DNA of 45,451 nt from Bryobacterales bacterium. Its GTDB lineage: Bacteria > Acidobacteriota > Terriglobia > Bryobacterales > Bryobacteraceae. Position 1 is the stretch's first letter. Every line of letters begins with the position of its first letter. Positions 32,931 to 39,485 of this stretch are shown here, piece by piece. The translations under genes were made by a program, and so were the position numbers. Under the pieces are notes generated by a model. The model saw only the letters and a list, made by a program, of their open reading frames with translations. It made no database searches and was not told the origin of the DNA. The DNA is taken from contig JAEUQF010000172.1 in assembly GCA_016789745.1 (NCBI GenBank), positions 1-45,451 of the forward strand, given 5' to 3'.

Positions 32931-33320
32931 TTAGGCCGATTCGAGGATCATATTGCCATACTGCGTCGTGTCGGCTGTACGAATAAGGCCGATGGCGGAG
33001 GGCACGCGCTTCTTGAACTCGATATGCGGCTCAAAGGTCACCTGCAGCCCTTCCATCGCGTTCGAAAACCGCGCCCGCGTTTCCTGCGTGTTGTGTTCCA
33101 GAAACTCCTGCGCCATGAACACCGGCCCGAACAGACAGTTCTGCCGCAGCGCCGCCAGCACGTCCAGTACCTTCGGGATATCATCCACCAGGCTGATGTC
33201 GACGGTTTCAATCTCCGGCCAGAATGGGAAGCCGCGATCGGCAATCACCAGCGTGTTGGTGTGCCGGATGCGCGCCACCAGTTCCAGGATGTGAGGGTTG
33301 AGGATTCCAGTACGAAGCAC
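32931..33320 (-). CDS. RbsD/FucU family sugar mutarotase, GTG start
   Basis: 129 residues starting at GTG 33320, twelve bases after the permease stop; no ATG exists upstream in frame outside the permease gene. The start is confirmed by numbering: the protein begins MLRTGILNPHILELVARIRH and puts His20 and Asp28 (IADRGFP) exactly where RbsD has its catalytic His20 and Asp28. The C-terminus (PHIEFKKR, then AIGLIRTADTTQYGNMILESA) matches RbsD THEQFK...VIRSGExxPYANIIL, with the third catalytic His. Such enzymes interconvert pyranose/furanose or alpha/beta forms of ribose or fucose. Which sugar is used here is unknown; the neighbouring L-lactate permease would fit fucose/rhamnose-type catabolism. 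The gene is easily missed because its frame runs back through the permease. Confidence 0.88.
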   Translation of the reverse strand: MLRTGILNPHILELVARIRHTNTLVIADRGFPFWPEIETVDISLVDDIPKVLDVLAALRQNCLFGPVFMAQEFLEHNTQETRARFSNAMEGLQVTFEPHIEFKKRVPSAIGLIRTADTTQYGNMILESA

Positions 33321-33331
33321 TTTTCGGTAGA

Positions 33332-34624
33332 TTAGCGCATCGCGAACCAGCGGTAGGCGGGCAGCCCGGCGAGAATCAGGCCGACGCCGATGAGCGATGG
33401 CACCGGATCGGTCAGCAACGTATTCAGCACAAAGCCGGACGACACCGTGATAAACGCCAGCAGCATCCAGGGATAGCCAAACATGCGATACGGCCGCGGC
33501 ACATTGGGCTTCTTCCGCCGCAGCACGAACAGGCCGATGGCCGCCACTGTGTAGCCGATCCAGCCCGAGAACATCGCAAACGTCGCCAGGCTGCTGTAGG
33601 TACCGCTGACCACCAGCAGAATCGCCCAACCCGCCTGCGCCATGATCGAAAATGACGGCGTCAGGTACTTGGGATGCACCTCGGCAAAGCGCGTGAAGAA
33701 CAGCCCGTCGCGAGCCTGCGCGTAGTAGGTACGCGGCGCCGCCATCATCCAGCCGTTCATCGATCCCAGGATGGAGCACAGAATAACCAATGCGATCACC
33801 TTGCCGCCGATCGGGCCCATCGTGATAGTGGCCGCCTGCGCCGCCACACGCTCCGCCGCGGCCGTCTCCGGCACCGTCAGCACCTTCAGATAGGCGAAGT
33901 TGATGATCAGGTACAGCGCCATGCACAGGCCGATGCCTAATGTGATGCCGCGCGGCAGGTTGCGCTGCGGATCGCGCACCTCGCCCGCCAACAGTCCCAA
34001 CGTCATCCAGCCATCGTAGGTGAGCAGAATGGCAATCAATGCCGACCCCAGTGCCGGCAACGTGGGCAGCGGCACCGCGGGCGTCGCGGCCCAATGATTC
34101 ACCGGACTCAGCAGCGCGCTGGCAATGATCAGCAGCATCCCGGCAATCTTCAACACCAGCAGCAGGCCCTGCACGAACGCGCCCACCCGCAGACCGCGAT
34201 AGTTCGCGTAGGCCAGCGTGCTGATCACGGCAGCACCCACCGCCCGCCGCTGCCACTCTTCCATCGGGATGAAGTACGACAGGTAAATGGAGAACGCCAC
34301 GCCCAGCCACGAAATCGACGCGCTCAGGAAGATGACGAAGAACATCCAGCCGCAGAGAAACGCCGGCAGCGGTCCGAAGGCTTCTCTGATCCAGGCATAC
34401 TGCCCGCCTGCCTGCGGCATCATCGCGCCGAGTTCGGCAAACGCCAACCCGCCCGCCAGGCTCAGCAGCCCGCCGAAGATCCACATGGCGAGAATCGCCC
34501 ACGGCGACGCCAGGTCACGGGCAATAAGGTTCGGCACCAGGAAAATGCCGGAACCAATCATCGTCCCGGCCACTACGGAGACGCACGAGAACAGTCCCAG
34601 GCGCCGGGGCAGTTCAGTCGCCAT
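33332..34624 (-). CDS. APC-family amino acid transporter (LAT-like)
   Basis: 430 residues with about 12 transmembrane segments. Family marks are GLFSCVSVVAGTMIGSGIFLVP (residues 9-30, with the G-S/T-G-I-F substrate loop), AFAELGAMMPQAGGQYAWIREAFG and NYRGLRVGAFVQGLLLVLKI, the pattern of L-type amino acid transporters and SteT/YhdG-like exchangers. The terminus ends AYRWFAMR. It acts in the inner membrane; substrate unknown. Second gene of a minus-strand operon: 12 bases after the L-lactate permease and 11 before the mutarotase. Confidence 0.9.
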   Translation of the reverse strand: MATELPRRLGLFSCVSVVAGTMIGSGIFLVPNLIARDLASPWAILAMWIFGGLLSLAGGLAFAELGAMMPQAGGQYAWIREAFGPLPAFLCGWMFFVIFLSASISWLGVAFSIYLSYFIPMEEWQRRAVGAAVISTLAYANYRGLRVGAFVQGLLLVLKIAGMLLIIASALLSPVNHWAATPAVPLPTLPALGSALIAILLTYDGWMTLGLLAGEVRDPQRNLPRGITLGIGLCMALYLIINFAYLKVLTVPETAAAERVAAQAATITMGPIGGKVIALVILCSILGSMNGWMMAAPRTYYAQARDGLFFTRFAEVHPKYLTPSFSIMAQAGWAILLVVSGTYSSLATFAMFSGWIGYTVAAIGLFVLRRKKPNVPRPYRMFGYPWMLLAFITVSSGFVLNTLLTDPVPSLIGVGLILAGLPAYRWFAMR

Positions 34625-34636
34625 GCGTCGCGGCCG

Positions 34637-36265
34637 CTAGCGCGCCAGGCCCGGGAACACGTACGCGTACAGCGTGGTCACAAGCCCAATCAGCGATGCC
34701 AGGAAGACGCTGTGCTTCAACGTGAAGCGGAACAGCTTGGCTTCATCTTCACTGGGCATGCCCGTCGCCGCCGCGGCTACCGCAATCGACTGCAGGCTGA
34801 TCATCTTGCCCATCACGCCGCCGGCCGAGTTCGAGGCCGCCATCAGCACGGGGTTAAGGCCCAGCTTGTTCGCCGTCACCACCTGCAGGTTGCCGAACAG
34901 CGCATTGGCCGACGTGTCACTACCGGTCAGGAACACGCCAAGCCAGCCCAGCATGGCGCTAAAGAAGGGGAACAGCGCGCCGGTGGCCGCAAACGCCAGG
35001 CCCAGCGTCGCCGTCGAGCCCGAGTAGTTCATCAGGTAGGCCATGCCGAGTACGCTAGCAATTGTGACCAGCGAGAGGAACAACTGGCGGCCCGCCGTGC
35101 CCAGGATCTTCACGTAATGCGCGGGAGAGATGCGCAGAATGCCCGCCGCCAGGATGCTCGCAAACAGACAGGCCGTACCGGACGCCGACAGCCAGTTGAA
35201 CGCGTACACCGCCGCATACGGGCCTTCCTTGCCGGCCGCGACGGCGGGCTGCGAACGGCCCACCATGTTATGCAGCATCGGCCAGTTGATGTTCTGCGTG
35301 AACTTGTTCAACTCTGCCTTGACGCCCTCCTGCCCCCAGATGAACACAATGATCACCAGCAGCAGATACGGCGACCACGCCAGCAGCACTTCGTTCAGCG
35401 GATACTTCTTCGGCAGCGTCGCCGGCTTGGCGCCAGGCAGTTCGAACTTATCGCTCGGTTTCCAGACCGCGAACAGCACCACCAGGCTGACAATGGCCGC
35501 CAGCGAACTGGTGATATCGGTCAACTGCGGGCCCCAGAAGTTGGAGACATAGAACTGGACACCGGCGAACGCCCCGCCGCACACCAGCGCCGCCGGCAAC
35601 ACGCCGGTAAGGGCTCGCGGCCCGCCCATCACGGCTACCAGGTACGCCGGCACCAGGAACGACAACGGCGCGCAGATGCGGCCGACGTTGGCGCTAAGGT
35701 CAAGCAGCGGCAGGCCCGTAATGCCCGCCAGCGTGAACACCGGGATACCGATGGACCCGAACGCCACCGGAGCCGTGTTCGCCAGCAGGCAGATGCCCGC
35801 CGCATAGAAGGGCGAAAAGCCCAGTCCCGCCAGCATCGCCGCGGCAACGGCCACCGGCGTTCCGAACCCCGCCGCGCCTTCAATAAACGCCCCGAACGCA
35901 AACGCGATCAGCAGCGCCTGCAGGCGCCGGTCACTGGCCAGCGACCCCACCGAATCCTTGATGATCTCGAACTTCCCGGTCTCCAGCGCAATACGGTACA
36001 GCACGATGGCCCAGAACACGATCCACCCGATCGGCAGCATGCCGAACGCCGCGCCAAACGTGATGGCGCCAACCGCCTGCGGCACCGGCATGCCGTAAGC
36101 AACCAAGGCTACGGCGGTAGCGGTGGCCAGTCCCGACAATCCGGCAACCCACGCCGGCTTGCGGGCCACGCCCAGCAGGTACAGGAGGACAAAGATGGGG
36201 AGGGCAGCTACGATGGCCGATACAGCGAGGCTGTCGGCGAGTGGGATGTAGTTCTGTTGCCACAT
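34637..36265 (-). CDS. lctP: L-lactate permease
   Basis: 542 residues, the normal length of LctP/LldP/GlcA permeases, with 12-14 transmembrane helices. Diagnostic sequences are AFIEGAAGFGTPVAVAAAML, GICLLANTAPVAFGSIGIPV, GWLGVFLTGSDTSANALFGN and LMAASNSAGGVMGKMIS, including the GSDTSxNxLFG block typical of lactate permeases. It imports L-lactate, and often D-lactate or glycolate, with protons. It is the first gene of a five-gene minus-strand operon; no lactate dehydrogenase is in the window. Promoter should lie in 36266-36429 shared with the divergent hypothetical gene, but no clear boxes were seen. Confidence 0.93.
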   Translation of the reverse strand: MWQQNYIPLADSLAVSAIVAALPIFVLLYLLGVARKPAWVAGLSGLATATAVALVAYGMPVPQAVGAITFGAAFGMLPIGWIVFWAIVLYRIALETGKFEIIKDSVGSLASDRRLQALLIAFAFGAFIEGAAGFGTPVAVAAAMLAGLGFSPFYAAGICLLANTAPVAFGSIGIPVFTLAGITGLPLLDLSANVGRICAPLSFLVPAYLVAVMGGPRALTGVLPAALVCGGAFAGVQFYVSNFWGPQLTDITSSLAAIVSLVVLFAVWKPSDKFELPGAKPATLPKKYPLNEVLLAWSPYLLLVIIVFIWGQEGVKAELNKFTQNINWPMLHNMVGRSQPAVAAGKEGPYAAVYAFNWLSASGTACLFASILAAGILRISPAHYVKILGTAGRQLFLSLVTIASVLGMAYLMNYSGSTATLGLAFAATGALFPFFSAMLGWLGVFLTGSDTSANALFGNLQVVTANKLGLNPVLMAASNSAGGVMGKMISLQSIAVAAAATGMPSEDEAKLFRFTLKHSVFLASLIGLVTTLYAYVFPGLAR

Positions 36266-36429
36266 GCGAATCGTTCATTGCATGTTATCCGGTCAAGTTT
36301 GTCAAGTGGGGGTTTTACGTTTGTGAGTCGCAATCGCCCCTCGGCCGGGTCTTTACGATTCTTAGGACAGATTTAATATTGCCACCCCGTTTTTCGCCGA
36401 ACTGGTGCAATAGAGGTAACACTTTCCGC

Positions 36430-36891
36430 ATGAACATCAGTTCCCTCGGCGCCGGGGCGGTAGGCTTTCAAAGCACTACCGGCATTGGCGCCACGCGAAG
36501 TACCCAGGCCGGCTCGGTGCACCAGGTCCCCCAGGACCGCTCGCAACTCTCCGAGACGGCCAAACTCATGAAGCAGCTTGAAGAACTCCGGACCTCGGAT
36601 CCGGACAAGTACAAGGAGGTGACCGGCAAGATTGCCACACGGCTGGAGGACGCCGCCAAGTCCGCCGCCGAGAACGGTAATTCCAATGCAGCCGGAGCTT
36701 TGAATGATCTGGCGGCGAAGTTCCAGATGGCGTCGGAGACCGGCGAATCGGTCGAACTCCGGCAGCAGGCGCCCGGTTCCGGCACGCAGAACCCGAACCG
36801 CCTGCTGCGGGCCTTCGAACAGAACCAGGAGCAGCCGTTTGATCCCCGTCAAACGTTGGAAGGGATTCTGAGCCAGGAACTGGGCGTATAG
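36430..36891 (+). CDS. Hypothetical helical protein
   Basis: 153 residues from ATG 36430, with AGAGGTAA about ten bases upstream. There is no signal peptide or membrane segment. The N-terminus is Gly/Ser/Thr-rich (MNISSLGAGAVGFQSTTG), the centre is strongly helical and charged (SETAKLMKQLEELRTSDPDKYKEVTGKIATRLEDAA read in parts; ALNDLAAKFQMAS), and the tail is Gln/Asn-rich, ending RQTLEGILSQELGV. The DPDKYKEV phrase is common in small helical proteins. Family not recognised; the composition would fit a secretion-system or flagellar accessory protein, but nothing around it supports that. Divergent from lctP. Confidence 0.6.
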   Translation: MNISSLGAGAVGFQSTTGIGATRSTQAGSVHQVPQDRSQLSETAKLMKQLEELRTSDPDKYKEVTGKIATRLEDAAKSAAENGNSNAAGALNDLAAKFQMASETGESVELRQQAPGSGTQNPNRLLRAFEQNQEQPFDPRQTLEGILSQELGV

Positions 36892-36973
36892 GGCCTGGGC
36901 ATAGCGGTGGCAAGGATGCCGCCTCCCCCTTCTCCGGAAGGGTGTACCCGAGCCCCTGTGGGATGATGAAGGT

Positions 36974-37198
36974 ATGCGGACCGTGGAGATCGACGATCGG
37001 GCCTACGAGATTGCCGAGTCGATGGCGCGAGCCCGAAATGTGGCGCCCGGCCAGGTAATCAGCGAGATGTTGGTGGCAAAGGCTGAGACGCGGCCGGTCC
37101 CACGGCTGGAATATCGCGACGGCTTGCCCACCATTACACTCGGTCTGGGGCCGATCACCTCGGAACACGTCGCAAGGTTGATCGACGAAGATGCGTGA
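36974..37198 (+). CDS. Antitoxin of a VapBC-type pair
   Basis: 74 residues. MRTVEIDDRAYEIAESMARARNVAPGQVISEMLVA is a ribbon-helix-helix type N-terminus (strand, then two helices), and the C-terminal 35 residues would be the toxin-binding tail. It overlaps the PIN-domain gene by eight bases, the normal antitoxin-first order. It should repress its own promoter together with the toxin; an operator cannot be picked out by eye. Confidence 0.75.
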   Translation: MRTVEIDDRAYEIAESMARARNVAPGQVISEMLVAKAETRPVPRLEYRDGLPTITLGLGPITSEHVARLIDEDA

Positions 37199-37598
37199 TG
37201 TGCCCGTTCTGCTGGATGCGAACGTCCTCATCGGCCTGCTCATCACCGATCACCCGAGTCACCATCAGATTCGTACCTGGTGGCAAGCCGAGAACCCGCT
37301 GATCGCAACTTGCCCGATCACGCAGGGAGCATTCGTTCGGTTCTGCTTAAGAACAAACGGAAGCGAAGGAGTGTCCCTGGCTATGGGAGCCCTTCAGTCG
37401 TTAGGACACGACCCGCGGCACCGCTTCTGGCCCGACGACCTGCAATACACCATCCTCCCGCTCGACGGCCTCCGCGGCCACCAGCAAGTCACCGACCTCT
37501 ACCTCGTAGCATTGGCGCAAAGCAAAGCCACGCTGCTGGTCACCCTTGACCGGGCCCTCGCCGCCTGGCACCCCAGTTCCTGCCTCCTGATCGGCTGA
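37191..37598 (+). CDS. PIN-domain toxin (VapC family)
   Basis: 135 residues. VapC toxins are metal-dependent RNases that cut tRNA or rRNA. The PIN fold is recognisable: PVLLDANVLIGLL with the first Asp (D9), ATCPITQGAFVRFC as the second conserved block, then HQQVTDLYLVALAQSKATLLVTLDRAL with the third and fourth acidic residues. In the second block the acidic residue found in many PIN domains is Gln here (TQ-x-x-FVR), as in the TCPITQ-x-GFVR subgroup. The start overlaps the antitoxin by eight bases. It converges with the M1 peptidase three bases away. Confidence 0.85.
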   Translation: MRDVPVLLDANVLIGLLITDHPSHHQIRTWWQAENPLIATCPITQGAFVRFCLRTNGSEGVSLAMGALQSLGHDPRHRFWPDDLQYTILPLDGLRGHQQVTDLYLVALAQSKATLLVTLDRALAAWHPSSCLLIG

Positions 37599-37601
37599 AC
37601 C

Positions 37602-39485
37602 CTACTTCAGAATCTGTTCCACCGTCGCAGCGGTGATCGGGTGATACCCCGGCTTGGCCTTCGCAAAGATTGCCTGCGCCCTCTGCTTGCCCTCCGGCGT
37701 CTTCACCAGCGCCTCGAACAATGGCCGGACGAACTTGCGGCGTCCCACCTTCACCAGGAACTCCTCCAGCTTCGGAGCCGTGGGCTGATAGCCCGCCTGG
37801 ATCCCCATCCGCAGCCATTCAAACAGAATCTCGCTATTGCCGGACTTCGTGAACCCGAACGTGCGGTCCAGCGCCGCCATCTTCCCCGCCGTAATATCCT
37901 CCGGCAGGCCATTCAAAAACCGCAGCCACTGGTGCGTGTTCCAATCCTTGGTCTTCGCCTTGGTCTGCGGCGCATCGGCCTTGGCCCAGGCCGTCGCCAC
38001 CTGCTCCACCACCACGAAGGCATCCGACACCGGACGCGGCGCGCTGGAGGGAATCCCCGGCTTGGTGATCCACTCCTCCACCGGCACCTTCGCCGCGGCC
38101 GCCGGATCGGAAGCAAGCAGGGTCTGTTCCAGGAATCGCCGGAAAGCGCGCGTCGTAATGCTCTGGAAGGCGAACTGGTGGAAGTAGGCGTAGAGGAAGT
38201 TATCCAGTTTCTCCCGCCCGAAAGCCTTTTCCAGGTGCGTGATAAACAGCGCGCCCTTCTCGTACGGCACCAGCGTGGCACCGTCGTCCGGATCGCGGCC
38301 ATTCAAGTCGATATGAAGGATCTGATCCGCCGGCGGCATGTCCTTCATTTCCTTTTCCAGGCTCTGCAGGCCAAGCACCGCCTCCATGGCGGCGCGCTCC
38401 GGCCCGTAGATCGCCTCGATAATCCGCCGCTCGCAGTAGGTAGTAAAGCCTTCGTTCAGCCAGAAGTCGCGCCAGGTGGCGTTGGTCACCAGGTTGCCGG
38501 ACCAGGAATGCGCCAACTCATGCGCGATCAGACTGACCAGGCTGCGGTCCCCGGCAATCACCGTCGGCGTTGCGAACGTCAGCAGCGGGTTCTCCATGCC
38601 GCCATAGGGAAAGCTGGGCGGCAGCACCAGGATGTCGTAGCGGCCCCAGGTATACGGCCCATACAGCTTCTCGGCCGCCTGGATCATGCGCTCGGTATCT
38701 TCGAACTCCCTGGCAGCCCCCTCCACCACCGATGGCTCCGCCCAGACCCCATTGCGGGTGCTCAGGTAGCGAAACTCCAGATCGCCCACCGCCAGCGCGA
38801 TCAGATACGCCGGAATCGCCTGCGGCAGGCGAAACGTATAGTCGCCGCTCAACGGCTCCTTTGGATTGGCAAGCCGGAAGTCGCTACGGGCGCTCATCAC
38901 CGCCAGCAGATCCTTTGGCGTCCGGATGCGGGCCCGGTATGTCGCACGCACGCCGGGCGAGTCCTGCACCGGAATCCAACTCCGGGCGTGGATCGCCTGC
39001 GACTGGCTGTAGAGATAGGGTTTCGCCTTGCCGGCCGTCTGCGAAGGTTCCAGCCACTGCAGGCCGGACGCCTGCGGGCTGGTCTCATAATGAACACGGA
39101 CGTGCGTGGCGCCCGAGGGCACTTCCACGGTTAGCGGCGCGCCCAGCACCGGGTCCTTCGCACCAAGCTGGAACTTCGTTGCGGTGAACGGGCCTTCTCG
39201 CGATTCGGCCGTCTCGGCTTTACTCACCGTCAGGTCACGCGTATCCAGCACCAGCGGCGCCGATGCGTCCGGCCGGGTAATCTGGTGCGTCACCCACCCG
39301 CGCAGCACTTTACGGTCAAACAGCACCTCCAGATCGAGTTCCAGATGCGTTGTTCGCGCGCGGTGCGGCTGGGCGTAGGAATGAACGTCGCGAGTGGCTT
39401 CGTTTTGCATCTTGGGCGGCGGGCCGCCGCAGCCGGTCGACACCAGGACGACGGCGGCAGCGGCCCAACAGCACAGGCTCTTCAT
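37602..39485 (-). CDS. M1 family aminopeptidase, lipoprotein (LTA4-hydrolase-like)
   Basis: 627 residues from ATG 39485, which overlaps the RNase stop by one base (TGATG); the open frame continues upstream but through RNase coding sequence. The start gives a lipoprotein signal with lipobox VSTGC (C19). The M1 catalytic domain shows GGMEN (295-299), the zinc site HELAH (322-326) followed by E345 in WLNEGFTTY, and the N-terminal beta domain (HLELDLEVLFDRKVLRGWV). The C-terminal region fits the leukotriene A4 hydrolase-C helical domain (EWITKPGIP, FLNGLPEDI). It probably trims N-terminal residues from peptides in the periplasm or at the membrane. Co-transcribed with the RNase E/G gene. Confidence 0.93.
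   Translation of the reverse strand: MKSLCCWAAAAVVLVSTGCGGPPPKMQNEATRDVHSYAQPHRARTTHLELDLEVLFDRKVLRGWVTHQITRPDASAPLVLDTRDLTVSKAETAESREGPFTATKFQLGAKDPVLGAPLTVEVPSGATHVRVHYETSPQASGLQWLEPSQTAGKAKPYLYSQSQAIHARSWIPVQDSPGVRATYRARIRTPKDLLAVMSARSDFRLANPKEPLSGDYTFRLPQAIPAYLIALAVGDLEFRYLSTRNGVWAEPSVVEGAAREFEDTERMIQAAEKLYGPYTWGRYDILVLPPSFPYGGMENPLLTFATPTVIAGDRSLVSLIAHELAHSWSGNLVTNATWRDFWLNEGFTTYCERRIIEAIYGPERAAMEAVLGLQSLEKEMKDMPPADQILHIDLNGRDPDDGATLVPYEKGALFITHLEKAFGREKLDNFLYAYFHQFAFQSITTRAFRRFLEQTLLASDPAAAAKVPVEEWITKPGIPSSAPRPVSDAFVVVEQVATAWAKADAPQTKAKTKDWNTHQWLRFLNGLPEDITAGKMAALDRTFGFTKSGNSEILFEWLRMGIQAGYQPTAPKLEEFLVKVGRRKFVRPLFEALVKTPEGKQRAQAIFAKAKPGYHPITAATVEQILK

Noticed and set aside
33321..34502. 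Long minus-strand open frame running upstream from the RbsD/FucU gene
   Set aside because: This part is the APC permease gene read in another frame; only the portion from GTG 33320 matches a protein family.
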